Positions 21,600 to 33,092 of a stretch of 64,000 nt of DNA are shown piece after piece. Origin of the DNA: Bubalus kerabau (taxonomy: Eukaryota; Chordata; Mammalia; Artiodactyla; Bovidae); the NCBI RefSeq assembly GCF_029407905.1, contig NC_073637.1, forward strand, positions 51,460,501 to 51,524,500. Reading direction: 5' to 3'. The notes beneath the pieces are model-generated. The model was not told the DNA's origin, did no database searches, and worked only from the letters and a program-made list of their open reading frames with translations. Positions within the stretch are counted from its first letter, which is position 1. Each line of letters opens with the position of its first letter. The position numbers were made by a program, and so were the translations under genes.

Positions 21600-23113
21600 T
21601 GTGACGTCAAGTGGGCCTTAGAAAGCATCACTATGAACAAAGCTAGTGGAGGTGATGGAATTCCAGTTGAGCTATTACAAATCCTGAAAGATGATGCTGT
21701 GAAAGTGCTGCACTCAATATGCCAGCAAATTTGGAAAACTCAGCAGTGGCCACAGGGCTGGAAAAGGTCAGTTTTCATTCCAATCCCAAAGAAAGGCAAT
21801 GCCAAAGAATGCTCACACTACTGCACAATTCTGCTCATCTCACATGCTAGTAAAGTAATGCTCAAAATTCTCCAAGCCAGGCTTCAAGCAAAATGTAAAC
21901 AGTGAACTTACTGATGTTCAAGCTGGTTTTAAAAAAGGCAGAGGAACCAGAGATCAAATTGACAACATCCGCTGGATCATGGAAAAAGCAAGAGAGTTCC
22001 AGAAAAACATCTATTTCTGCTTTATTGACTATGCCAAAGCCTCTGACTGTATGGATCACAATCAACTGTGGAAAATTCTGAAAGAGATGGGAATACCAGA
22101 GCACCTGACCTGCCTCTTGAGAAACCTGTATGCAGGTCAGGAAGCAACAGTTAGAACTGGACATGGAACAACAGATGGGTTCCAAATAGGAAAAGGAGTA
22201 CGTCAAGGCTGTATATTGTCACCCTGTTTATTTAACTTATATGCAGAGTACATCGTGAGAAACGCTGAGTTGGAAGAAGCACAAGCTGGAATCAAGATTG
22301 CTGGGAGAAACATCAATAACCTCAGATATGCAGATGACACCACCCTTATGGCAGAAAGTGAAGAGGAACTAAAAAGCCTCTTGATGAAGGTGAAAGAAGA
22401 GAGTGAAAAAGTTGGCTTAAAGCTCAACATTCAGAAAACTAAGATCATGGCATCTGGTCCCATCACTTAATGGGAAATAGATGGGGAAACAGTGGAAACA
22501 GCGTCAGACTTTATTTTTCTGGGCTCCAAAATCACTGCAGATGGTGACTGCAGCCATGAAATTAAAAGACGCTTACTCCTTGGAAGGAAAGTTATGACCA
22601 ACCTAGACAGTATATTCAAAAGCAGAGACATTACTTTGCCAACAAAGGTCCATCTAGTCAAGGCTATGGTTTTTCCAGTGGTCATGTATGGATGTGAGAG
22701 TTGGACTGTGAAGAAGGCTGAGCGCCGAAGAATTGATGCTTTTGAAGTGTGGTGTTGGAGAAGACTCTTGAGAGTCCCTTGGATTGCAAGGAGATCCAAC
22801 TAATCCATCCTAAAGGAGATCAGTTCTGGGTGTTCATTGCAAGGACTGATGCTGAAGCTGAAACTCCAATACTTTTGCCACCTGATGTGAAGAGTTGACT
22901 CATTGGAAAAGATTCTGATGCTGGGAGGGATTGGGGGCGGGAGGAGAAGGGGATGACAGAGGATGAGATGGCTGGATGGCATCACCAACTTGATGGACAT
23001 GAGTTTGGGTAAACTCCGGGAGTTGGTGATGGACAGGGAGGGCAGGTGTGCTGCAATTCATGGGGTTGCAAAGAGTCGGACACGACTGAGCGACTGAACT
23101 GAACTGAACTGAT
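21600..23113 (+). mobile_element. BovB, 5'-truncated, copy G
   Basis: Starts at the RT region and ends CTGAACTGAACTGAT. AACTATT is duplicated at 21593-21599 and 23114-23120 (7 bp). RT is broken but recognisable: 21579-21905 is open, the frame shifts near 21895 within GCAAAATGTAAACAGTG, then 21979-22470 is open and carries QGCILSPCLFNLY and an intact YADD (near 22328). A TAA at 22468 and another at 22801 interrupt the remaining tail. Its layout parallels copy A. Confidence 0.95.
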
Positions 23114-23294
23114 AACTATTAAAAAATTGTCATTAGAATTTAGTGAGTTGATTTAAAATTAATGTAAAAATAACATGGATTTTAATAATTTCATTAGAAT
23201 ATATGGTTCTGTTAAAATTAAATATCACCATATATTAACTTGCAGTTATGTTCACTTGTGTAAGCAAAGCAGTTGCAATGGCTCACTAACTAGG

Positions 23295-23378
23295 TTGTTC
23301 AGCAATGAAGTCGTGTCTGGCTCTTCATGGTCCTATAAACTGCAGCATGCCAGGCTTCCCTGTCAATTACCATCTCCT
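23295..23378 (-). mobile_element. BovB 3' end stub in opposite orientation, copy H
   Basis: On the minus strand this is the last about 84 bp of BovB (GGGAAGCCTGGCATGCTGCA ... ending near TTGCTGAACAACC). It directly abuts the leader of plus-strand copy I, head to head, with no spacer that I can identify. Confidence 0.72.
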
Positions 23379-26300
23379 GAAGAGATACCCCACGCCCAAG
23401 GTAAGAGAAGCCCAAGTAAGACAGTAGGTGTTGCAAGAGGGCATCAGAGGGCAAACACACTGAAACCATGCTCACAGAAAACTAGTCAATCTAATCACAC
23501 TAGGACCACAGCCTTGTCTAACTCAATGAAACTAAGCCATGCCCGTGGGGCAACCCAAGATGGGCGGGTCATGGTGGAGAGATCTGACAGAATGTGGTCC
23601 ACTGGAGAAGGGAATGGCAAACCACTTCAGTATTCTTGCCTTGAGAACCCCATGAACAGTATGAAAAGGCAAAATGATAGGACACTGCAAGATGAACTCC
23701 CCAGGTAGGTAGGTGCCCAATATGCTACTGGAGATCAGTGGAGAAATAACTCCAGAAAGAATGAAGGGATGGAGCCAAAGCAAAAACAATACCCAGCTGT
23801 GGATGTGACTGGTGATAGAAGCAAGGTCTGATGCTGTAAAGAGCAATATTGCATAGGAACCTGGAATGTCAGGTCCATGAATCAAGGCAAATTGGAAGTG
23901 GTCAAACAAGAGATGGCAAGAGTGAATGTCGACATTCTAGGAATCAGCGAACTGAAACGGACTGGAATGGGTGCATTTAACTCAGATGACCATTAAATCT
24001 ACTACTGCGGGCAGGAATCCCTCAGAAGAAATGGAATGGCCATCATGGTCAACAAGAGAGTCTGAAAAGCAGAACTTCGATGCAATCTCAAAAACGACAG
24101 AATGATCTCTGTTCATTTCCAAGGCAAACCATTCAATATCACAGTAATCCAAGTCTATGCCCCAACCAGTAACGCTGAAGAAGCTGAAGTTGAATGGCTC
24201 TATGAAGACCTACAAGACCTTTTAGAACTAACACCCAAAAAAGATGTCCTTTTCATTATAGGGGACTGGAATGCAAAAGTAGGAAGTCAAGAAACACCTG
24301 GAGTAACAGGCAAATTTGGCCTTGGAATACAGAATGAAGCAGGGCAAAGACTAATAGAGTTTTGCCAAGAAAATGCACTGGTCATAACAAACACCCTCTT
24401 CCAACAACACAAGAGAAGACTCTATACATGGACATCACCAGATGCTCAACACCAAAATCAGATTGATTATATTCTTTGCAGCCAAAGATGGAGAAGCTCT
24501 AAACAGTCAGCAAAAACAAGACCAGGAGCTGACTGTGGCTCAGACCATGAACTCCTTATTGCCAAATTCAGACTGAAATTGAAGAAAGTAGGGAAAATCA
24601 CTAGACCATTCAGGTATAACCTAAATCAAATCCCTTATGATTATACACTGGAAGTGAGAAATAGATTTAAGGGCCTAGATCTGATAGATAGAGTGCCTGA
24701 TGACCTATGGAATGAGGTTCGTGACATTGTACAGGAGACAGGGATCAAGACCATTCCCATAGAAAAGAAATGCAAAAAAGCAAAATGGCTGTCTGTGGAG
24801 GCCTTACAAATAGCTGTGAAAAGAAGAGAAGCGAAAAGCAAAGGAGAAAAGGAAAGATATAAACATCTGAATGCAGAGTTCCAAAGAATAGCAAGAAGAG
24901 ATAAGAAAGCCTTCTTCAGCAATCAATGCAAAGAAATAGAGGAAAACAACAGAATGGGAAAGACTAGGGATCTCTTCAAGAAAATCAGAGATACCAAAGG
25001 AACATTTCATGCAAAGATGGGCTCGATAAAGGACAGAAATGGTATGGACCTAACAGAAGCAGAAGATATTAAGAAGAGATGGCAAGAATACACAGAAGAA
25101 CTGTACAAAAAAGATCTTCACGACCCAGATAATCACAATGGTGTGATCACTGACCTAGAGTCAGACATCCTGGAATGTGAAGTCAAGTGGGCCTTAGAAA
25201 GCATCACTACGAGCAAAGCTAGTGGAGGGAATGGAATTCCAGTTGAGCTATTCCAAATCCTGAAAGATGATGCTGTGCAAGTCCTGCACTCAATATGCCA
25301 GCAAATTTGGAAAACTCAGCAGTGGCCACAGGGCTGGAAAAGGTCAGTTTTCATTCCAATCCCAAAGAAAGGCAATGCCAAAGAATGCTCAAACTACCGC
25401 ACAATTGCACTCATCTCACACGCTAGTAAAGTAATGCTCAAAATTCTCCAAGCCAGGCTTCAGCAATATGTGAACCGTGAACTTCCTGATGTTCAAGCTG
25501 GTTTTAGAAAAGGCAGAGGAACCAGAGATCAAATTGCCAACATCTGCTGGATCATAAAAAAAGCAAGAGAGTTCCAGAAAAGCATCTCTTTCTGCTTTAT
25601 TGACTACACCAAAGCCTCTGACTGTGTGGATCACAATAAACTGTAGAAAATTCTGAAAGAGATGGGAATACCAGACCACCTGATCTACCTCTTGAGAAAC
25701 CTGTATGCAGGTCAGAAAGCAACAGTTAGAACTGGACATGGAAGAACAGACGGGTTCCAAATAGGAAAAGGAGTACGTCAAGGCTGTATATTGTCACCCT
25801 GTTTATTTAACTTATATGTAGAGTACATCATGAGAAACGCTGGACTGGAAGAAGCACAAACTGGAATCAAGATTGCCGGGAGAAATATCAATAACCTCAG
25901 ATATGCAGATGGCACCACCCTTATGGCAGAAAGTGAAGAGGAACTAAAAAGCCTCTTGATGAAAGTGAAAGAGGAGAGTGAAAAAGTTGGCTTAAAGCTC
26001 AACATTCAGAAAATGAAGATCATGGCATCGGATCCCACCACTTCATGGGAAATAGATGGGGAAATAGTGGAAACAGTGTCAGACTTTATTTTTCTAGGCT
26101 CCAAAATCACTGCAGATGGTGACTGCAGCCATGAAATTAAAAGACGCTTACTCCTTGGAAGGAAAGTTATGACCAACCTACATATCATATTCAAAAGCAG
26201 AGACATTACTTTGCCAACAAAAGTTTGTCTAGTCAAGGCTATGGTTTTTCCTGTTGTCATGTATGGATGTGAGAGTTGGACTGTGAAGAAGGCTGAGCAC

Positions 26301-26673
26301 CGAAGAATTGATACTTTTGAACTGTGGTGTTGGAGAAGACTCTTGAGAGTCCCTTGGACTGCAAGGAGATCCAACCAGTCCCTTCTGAAGGAGATCAGCC
26401 CTGGGATTTCTTTGGAAGGAATGATGCTAAAGCTGAAACTCCAGTACTTTGGCCATCTCATGCGAAGAGTTGACTCATTGGAAAAGACTCAGATGCTGGG
26501 AGGGATTGGGGGCAGGAGGAAAAGGGGACGATGGAGGATGAGATGGCTGGATGGCATCACTGACTCGATGGACGTGAGTCTGGGTGAACTCTGGGAGTTG
26601 GTGATGGGCAGGGAGGCCTGGCGTGCTGCAATTCATGAGGTCGCAGAGAGTCAGACACGACTGAGCGACTGAT
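23379..26673 (+). mobile_element. BovB, near full length, frame-continuous, copy I
   Basis: Contains leader (23379-23768), coding region and 3' terminus ending GCGACTGATCTGATGA. It has the youngest look in the window: the whole coding length stays in one frame and it shares the GATCT-type 3' end with copy Q. No convincing target-site duplication was found; the left edge abuts the inverted stub copy H. Confidence 0.93.
23769..26672 (+). pseudogene. BovB endonuclease-reverse transcriptase ORF, four in-frame stops
   Basis: From ATG 23769 to the terminal TGA (26670-26672) the sequence stays in one frame for 967 codons plus the terminal stop. It is interrupted only by TGA 23829, TAA 23994, TGA 24063 and TAG 25644. 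Domains in order: endonuclease with IGTWNVRSMNQG (about 23853), QVYAPTSN, FIIGDWNAKVGS (about 24251) and CGSDHELLIAKF (about 24535); a basic linker; RT with KASGGNGIP, QAGFRKGRGTRDQ and QGCILSPCLFNLY (about 25779); and a C-terminal tail with GCESWTVKK and RRLLRVPW. The RT active-site box reads YADG instead of YADD (GGC at 25911-25913), removing a catalytic aspartate. Length agrees with a complete RTE protein. It would not be functional as written. Confidence 0.92.
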
Positions 26674-28029
26674 CTGATGAAGTTTGCCCTAGTTATTATT
26701 AACTAGGGTAAGAATGCTTTTCTGGACAAATGAGCACGAGAAAGCATAGATAATCCAATACATTTACCTGAAGTCTGCACTCCTTACTTAAGGAAGTTAT
26801 GCACCTATGTTTGGGATGGGGGAAAAAATATTCTTTGAGAGAAATGATTCTTATCAGAATAAGGAATCCCTGCAGAAGAGAAACATTTTCCAATAATATA
26901 CAGATCTACCAAAATCATTTTGAAATCATTGGCTTATTGAATTCATAGAATCTGTGAGTGAATGATGAAAAAGACTAAGCTTGGTGAAAACACAGCCTCT
27001 GAAATCTCAGAAAGTAAGCCTGTGGCAACACTGAAGGCTGGTTTGTTCTTCAGTTCCCTTGGTAGATTTCACTGAAGTTGATCCTCTCTTTCTTCTCCGT
27101 AACTTGGCTGGCTGCCTATTTCACTGGCAGGTATGCCTAGCAGCACATGTCTTTTGGAAAGACAGGAAATGCTTAAAATCAGTACTAACAGTGAGCATCA
27201 AAAAAGAGAAAGCACTTAGAATGGGCTTCTGATCAGTTTGGAAATTCATGTTAAAATGAAACATCAGTAAATTCATTTTGAATTCCTACTCTTCCTTTTC
27301 TCCTAGTTTTCTACTGCTGTTCATTAAATTATTACAGCTTAGTTTCTAAGATGTTAAAATAATACCTCTGTATTATCTTCATTTTTGGAAATTAGAAGTT
27401 CAGTCACAGTGAAGCTGAATTTTCATTTAGGATTACACAAGGTCAAAATCAGATATTGGAGAAGCTGCATTCTCATTTGGAGTTTAGGGTCCTCTTCTAC
27501 AGCCACTTAGATTGTTTGTAGAATTCAGATCCTTGCAGTTGTGGGACTGAGGCTGTAAGCTTCCAGGAAGGTCTATGATATCCTGCCTTGTGGCCCTCTT
27601 TATGACATGTGGGTTTATGAGTAGTTGACTTCTTCTAAGAGCTAATCTGATTTACTCAGGCCCATCTAGAATAATCTCCTTTTGTTTAATTCAAAATCCA
27701 TTCAGGATTAAGGTTCAAGAGGAGAAGGTTGTATAGGCATGTGGACCAGGGGTTATCTAGGGATTCTATCTACCACCCTTGGTCATGACACCCTACCCAT
27801 ATCTGTATTCTAACACATTATTTCCTTCATATTACTGATTATGCTTATATATCTGTCTTAGTGCTAATATTACAATAACCTCATCTTTCATGACAGAATC
27901 TACAACAATGTTTTACAGAAGGAAGGAAGGCTCTTTTCTCTCTTTTTTATACAATCAGTACAGAGACTTATGTATAGTAATTTCTCAATAATTGGTAATT
28001 ATTTTTAATCCTGTTTTTATTTATCCTCA

Positions 28030-28058
28030 AATATATATATGTATGTATATATATATGA
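28030..28058. repeat. (AT)n/(GTAT)n microsatellite
   Basis: Alternating AT with GTAT interruptions, about 29 bases. Confidence 0.85.
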
Positions 28059-28327
28059 ATAAATTTACCTTTGCAATCAAAGAGATAGTAAAGATTAATT
28101 TGTTGTAAAATAAGACAAAAATGCGTTTTGAAGTCAATTGGGAGTTCTTGATGTATAAAGAAAGTGTTTTGTGATGAGACTGACAGATTGAGATAGAACT
28201 AAGAAACAAGCCACTGACACAGATAAAGATAAAGGAGATGTAAATTTGTGTAAAGATGAATTACCTCAAAGGTTATGCATTTTATACCTATATTTAGACA
28301 TTTGCAAAATAGTAACTTCCACAGTTT

Positions 28328-28361
28328 ACATTTCTTTTCTTTTTCTTTTCTTTTTTTTTGC
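28328..28361. repeat. Pyrimidine-rich TTTTC repeat
   Basis: Repeated TTTTC/TTTCTTTT units ending in a T run. Confidence 0.8.
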
Positions 28362-28508
28362 TGATTGGTAAAACATAACTTGCTTTATAAAGAATTTAGA
28401 AAATGTTTAATAATTATTTAGTCATTTTTTTAAGGTCTCCAATACATCTCAAAGTAGAGGAGTGTGTTACTGGAAATATGCGGAAGATGCCAAATTAGAG
28501 GATGAATT

Positions 28509-28527
28509 TTGTGTGTGTGTGTGTGTT
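28509..28527. repeat. (GT)n microsatellite
   Basis: About nine GT units; length may be polymorphic. Confidence 0.88.
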
Positions 28528-28952
28528 TGTTAAGATTAACAAATTTTTTTAAATGATGTAAAATATTGACTTATGAGGAGGAGAGTCTTCCTTAGCCTGA
28601 AGTACCTGTTATGGCCTCATCTGCAGTAGCTACCTTATGAAACACTGATGATTTTCCTTGAGACCTATCTGCACCATTTGTCTTAGTTTTAAAATCTACC
28701 ACTAAACTCAAGACCCAGCAATTCTCAAAGATGAGGAACAAAGTGTGACCTTTCAGGAAGTGCATGGCACTACCTACCAAAAGAACTGCATAACTGCATT
28801 ATTTTCAATTTATATAGGTAGAGTTCTGTGAAATGTGTGGGAAAGGATATTAAGAGTATAATGGGGAAGAAGCATAAAGTTGAATCATGCTAAATTTATT
28901 GATATGGGCTTATTAGTCAATGTTCTCTAGGATTGCAGAAACTATAGGGCTA

Positions 28953-29000
28953 ATCTATCTATATATCTATCTATGGATCTATCTATGATCTATTTATCTG
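28953..29000. repeat. (ATCT)n microsatellite within the ERV-L relic
   Basis: ATCT/ATAT tetranucleotide units with interruptions over about 48 bases. Confidence 0.88.
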
Positions 29001-29175
29001 TTCTGGGCCTTAGTATCAATACTAAGCCATGGGCCAAAAAATTACCTTGTAGACTGAATTTTCCATTGTGCACTGGGTCTTGTTTGACCCACAAACCCAC
29101 AAATTTGGGCAGGACAGTAGGATTCCATTATGACCTGAAGGTGGTTATGAGAAATCATGCTTGAGCAGGTCTTGA

Positions 29176-30170
29176 ATGAATAAGTTGCCAGAGGAAGTAG
29201 CCCAAATACCTAAGGCTGATACTCCTGCTACATTGCCTTATATCTATCAGATTGCACTTAGGACCTCATGGGGAATTTCCTATGATGAATTGACTGAGGA
29301 AGAGAAAACTCAAGCCTGGCCGACAGATGGTTCTGTGAGATATGCAGGCACCACCTGAAAGTGGTCGGTTCTGTCATATATCTCTTTCTGGGATATTCCT
29401 GAAGGACAGCAGTGAAGGGAAACTGCCCTAGGGGGATATGCTTGGAGGAATGTACCTGGCTGTTCATTTTGCCTAGAAGAACAAATGATCAAAGTTATGA
29501 GTCTTGATCCATTAATGGACTCTGACCAATTATTTGGCTATATGGTCAGGGACTGGGAAGAAATATAATCAGAAAATTCATAACAAGGAAGACTGGGAAA
29601 GAGACAGCTGTTTCTGAATGAACAAAAATTGTAAAGACATTTGTGTCTTTTCTCAATGTTCATCAAGGGTGACCTCAACAGAGGATGATTTTAACAATAC
29701 AGTGGACAGGAAGATCAATGGGTACCTGTCAGTCTCTTTCCTCAGCCATACTTGTCACATCCAATGGGCCATTGTAGATGGAGGCTATGCTCACTATGCT
29801 CAGTAACATGGACTGCTATTCACTAAGGCTGACCTAATTACAATCACTGTTGAGTTCAAATCTGCCAGCAACAGCCAACACTGTATCTGCAACACAGTGC
29901 CATTTCTTGGGATGATCATCCAGCTAGCTGATGGCAGGTTGATATCATGACTGGGGGCCCATTGCTCTACTTCTTTTGCCATGGAGTGAGTTCTTTGATC
30001 AGAAGTTGTGTAGAATATGGTGCTAGAGAATAAAGCATTTGGTAAGTTCATTGATGGTACTTTTGACAGAGGAATTCTATACAGGGAAGACGAATCCATA
30101 TCCAAAGTAAGTTTCTACTCACTTCAAGGCAAAAGAAGTGGAGCAATGGGCCCCTGGTTATGAAATTCAC
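29176..30170 (+). pseudogene. ERV-L pol remnant: RNase H to integrase
   Basis: 29176-29358 is open for 60 codons and contains a retroviral RNase H DGS motif (TDGS, 29323-29334). A TGA right after YAGTT ends it. Downstream the integrase N-terminal region continues in decayed form to about 29940. The integrase core then appears on the opposite strand: the minus-strand open stretch 30105-29800 contains SDQRTHSMAKEVEQWAP. The plus strand resumes at 30117. No functional protein is possible. In ERV-L these domains lie in one pol polyprotein. Confidence 0.72.
29942..30166. repeat. Fold-back inverted repeat inside ERV-L integrase
   Basis: Arms of about 50 bp lie at 29942-29991 and 30117-30166, reverse complements at roughly 80-85% by eye, with the shared core GCAAAAGAAGT and GAGCAATGGGCCCC. 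The spacer 29992-30116 is pol sequence in reverse orientation relative to the flanks. Confidence 0.8.
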
Positions 30171-30370
30171 TGCTGCTGCTAAGTCACTTCAGTCGTGTCC
30201 AATTCTGTGTGACCCCATAGATGGCAGCCCACCAGGCTCCTCTGTCCCTGGGATTCTCCAGGCAAGAATACAGGAGTGGGTTGCCATTTCCTTCTCCAAT
30301 GCATGCACGCATGCATGCTAAGTCACTTCAGTTGTGTCCAACTCTGTGCAACCCCATAGACGGCAGCCCA
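30171..30370 (-). mobile_element. Bov-A2 SINE, second unit partial
   Basis: Minus strand: one complete Bov-A unit ending at GCAGCAGCAGCA (30171) and part of a second (30301-30370), joined by the usual TGCATGC-rich linker. It lies inside the ERV-L integrase remnant, and a small part of the target appears deleted. Confidence 0.88.
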
Positions 30371-31179
30371 TTCCCACCATCCTAAAGCAGCTATCGTGAT
30401 AGAATGGTGATATGACATTTCAAAAAGATTCCATTGCAATGTCAGCTATGTGGCCATATTTTCAGTGTTGGGCCAGTACTCTCCAGGAGGCTACAAATAC
30501 TCTATGCTCTGAATCAGCATACAATATATGTTGCTATTTCTCACTTAGCCACAATCCACTGGTCCAGGAGTGAAAGCATAGAAGTGGGAGTGGCTCCACT
30601 CTGTTACTCCTAGTGTTCCACCAGCAAAGTATTCACTTCCAGTCCTAACAACTTAAGGCTACGATGGTCTGGAGGACTTAGTTCTATTGAGAAGAATGCT
30701 TCCACCAGAAGACACGACAATTATTCTATTGGACTAAAAGTTGAAACACTCATCTAGCCTCATTACATCTTTGAATCTACAGGCAAAGGAGGGAGTTATA
30801 GTATTGTCTGGGATGACTGATATAATTGCAGAATGGAAGTATGAAAGATTTTGTTTGAAACACAAGAGATCCCTTAGGGTATTTTAGTTTTACCATGCCC
30901 TATGGTTAAAGCGAATGGGAAAATAAAACAACCCAATTCAGGCAGGAGTGCTAATGGTCTAGAACCTTCATGAATTAAGGTTTGGGCCACTTTGCTATGT
31001 AAAGAATTACAATCAGCTTAGGTGGTTGCTGAGTGAAAAGAGAATGAAAACTGGGCAGTGGAAGGAGGTCCTCATAAATTCTGTGACTGTCTTACTAGAA
31101 GAAGAAATAAGTATTGCGATAACTATGAGTATTTCTTGATTATTTTGTTATGATATGTTACATATTTGTGTGTGCATGA

Positions 31180-31622
31180 GTGTGTGTTAAGTTGCTTCAG
31201 TCATGTCTGACTCTTTGCGATGCTATGGACCTTAGCCCACCAGGCACCTCTGTCCATGGGATTCTCCAGGCAAGAATACTGGAATGGGTTGCCGTGTCCT
31301 CTTCCAGGGGATCTTCCTGATCCAGGGATCCAATCTACATCTCTTACCTCTTCTACTTTGATAGGTCGATTCTTTATCACTAGTGCCAACTGGGACTTCC
31401 CAGGTGGCGCTAGTGGTAAAAACCTGCCTGCCAGTGCAGGAGACATAAGAGCTGCAGGTTTGATCCCTGGGTGGGGAAGATCACCTGGAGGAGGGCACAG
31501 CAACCCACTTCATATTCTTACCTGGAGAATCCCATGGACAGAGGCTATGGCCCATAGGGTCACAAAGAGTCAGTCACAAGTGAAGTGACTTAGCACACAG
31601 CACAGCACCAAGTGGGAAGCCC
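31180..31622 (-). mobile_element. Bov-tA SINE split by a second SINE
   Basis: The minus-strand SINE occupies 31180-31395 and resumes at 31608-31622. The interruption is a plus-strand Bov-tA. The tRNA-like head lies at the right end. Confidence 0.85.
31396..31607 (+). mobile_element. Bov-tA SINE nested in the head of another
   Basis: Plus-strand head CTTCCCAGGTGGCGCTAGTG, B-box-like GGTTTGATCCC, body and 3' end AGCACACAGCACAGCA. The target CCAACTGGGA/CCAAGTGGGA (31386-31395 and 31608-31617, one mismatch) is duplicated. Confidence 0.92.
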
Positions 31623-32343
31623 TCTTTACATATGTATTAACCAAATATTTTTGCATTCTTCCCTCTCTTATCTCCTTATCATCTAACTTAAGATATAGTA
31701 ATAGTAGTTAATGGTATATATATTCTTTGCAGCTAAAGATGGAGAAGCTCTATACGATCAGCAAAAACAAGACTGGGAGCTGACTGTGGCTCAGATCATG
31801 AACTCCTTATTGCCAAATTCAGACTTAAATGTAAGAAAGTAGGGAAAACCACTAGACCATTCAGGTATGACCTAAATCAAATCCCTTACATTTATACAGT
31901 GGAAGTGAGAAATAGATTCAAGAAATTAGATCTGCTAGACAGAGTCCCTGAAGAACTTTGAATGGAGGTTTGTGACATTTTACAGGAGATAGAGATTAAG
32001 ACCATCCCCAAGAAAAAGAAATGCAAAAAGGGAAAATGGTTGTCTGAGAAGGCTTTACAAATAGCTGTGAAAAGAAAAGAAGCTAAAGGCAAAGGAGAAA
32101 AGGAAAGACACACACATTTGAATGCAGAGTTTCAAAGAATAGCAAAGAGAGATAAGAAAGCCTTTCTCAGTGATCAGTGCACAGGAATGGAAGAAAACAA
32201 AAGAATGGGAAAGACTAGTGATCTCTCCAAGAAAATTAGAGATAACAAGGAAACACTTCATGAAAAGATGGGCACAATAAAGGACAGAAATAGTAGGGAC
32301 CTAACAGAAGCAGAAGATATTAAGAAGAAGTAGTAGAATACAT

Positions 32344-32616
32344 GGAGAAGGCTATGGCACCCCACTCCAGTACTCTTGCCTGGAGAATCCCATGGGCAGA
32401 GGAGCCTGGTAGGCTACAGTCCATGGGGTCGCTAAGAGTCGGACACAACTGAACGACTTCACTTTCACTTTTCACTTTCATGCAATGGAGAAGGAAATGG
32501 TAACCCACTCCCGTATTCTTGCCTGGAGAATCCCAGGGACAGAAGAGCCTGGTGGGCTGCTGTCTGTGGGGTCGCACAGAGTCAAGACATGACTGACGCG
32601 ACTTAGCAGCAGCAGC
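32344..32616 (+). mobile_element. Dimeric Bov-A2 SINE in BovB copy J
   Basis: Two Bov-A units joined by CACTTTTCACTTTCATGCAA and ending AGCAGCAGCAGC. AGTAGAATACAT is duplicated exactly at 32332-32343 and 32617-32628 (12 bp). Confidence 0.95.
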
Positions 32617-33092
32617 AGTAGAATACATAGAAGAACTGTACAAAAAGATCATGACCCAGATAACCATGATGGTGTGATCACCCACCTAGAGCCACACATC
32701 CTGGAATATGAAGTCAAGTGGACCTTAGGAAGCAACTCTATGAACAAAGCTAGTGGAGGTGATGGAATTCCAGTTGATTTCAAATCCTAAAGATGATGCT
32801 GTGAAAGTGCTGCACTCAATATGCCAGCAAATTTGGAAAACTCAGCAGTGGCCACAGGACTGGAAAAGGTCAGTTTTCATTCTAATCCCAAAGAAAGGCA
32901 ATGACAAAGAATGTTCAAACTACTACACAATTGCACTCATCTCACACACTAACAAAGTACTGCTCAGAATTCTCCAAGCCAGGCTTCAACAGTATGTGAA
33001 CCATGAAATTCCAGATGTTCAAGCTGGATTAGAAAAGGCAGAGGAACCAGAGATCAAATTGCCAACATCTATTGGATCATCAAAAAAGCAAG

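Larger units (their letters stand above)
26674..28589. other. Mostly unassigned DNA; possible old repeat at 27440-27795
   Basis: A 9-bp-arm inverted repeat (26687-26695 / 26700-26708) sits just after BovB. 27440-27795 (CATTCTCATTTGGAGTTTAG, CTGATTTACTCAGGCCCATC, ending CTACCACC) resembles a common old mammalian interspersed repeat whose family I do not assign. The rest has simple repeats only. Confidence 0.35.

Noticed and set aside
23532..23909. 125-codon minus-strand open reading frame
   Set aside because: It is antisense to the BovB leader and ORF start; similar antisense open stretches recur in every BovB copy.
26687..26708. Inverted repeat with 9-bp arms as a terminator
   Set aside because: A single short hairpin in AT-rich eukaryotic DNA is expected by chance and no transcription unit ends there.
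29800..30105. Independent minus-strand gene of 101 codons
   Set aside because: Its recognisable part is the inverted integrase block of the ERV-L; the rest reads antisense pol.
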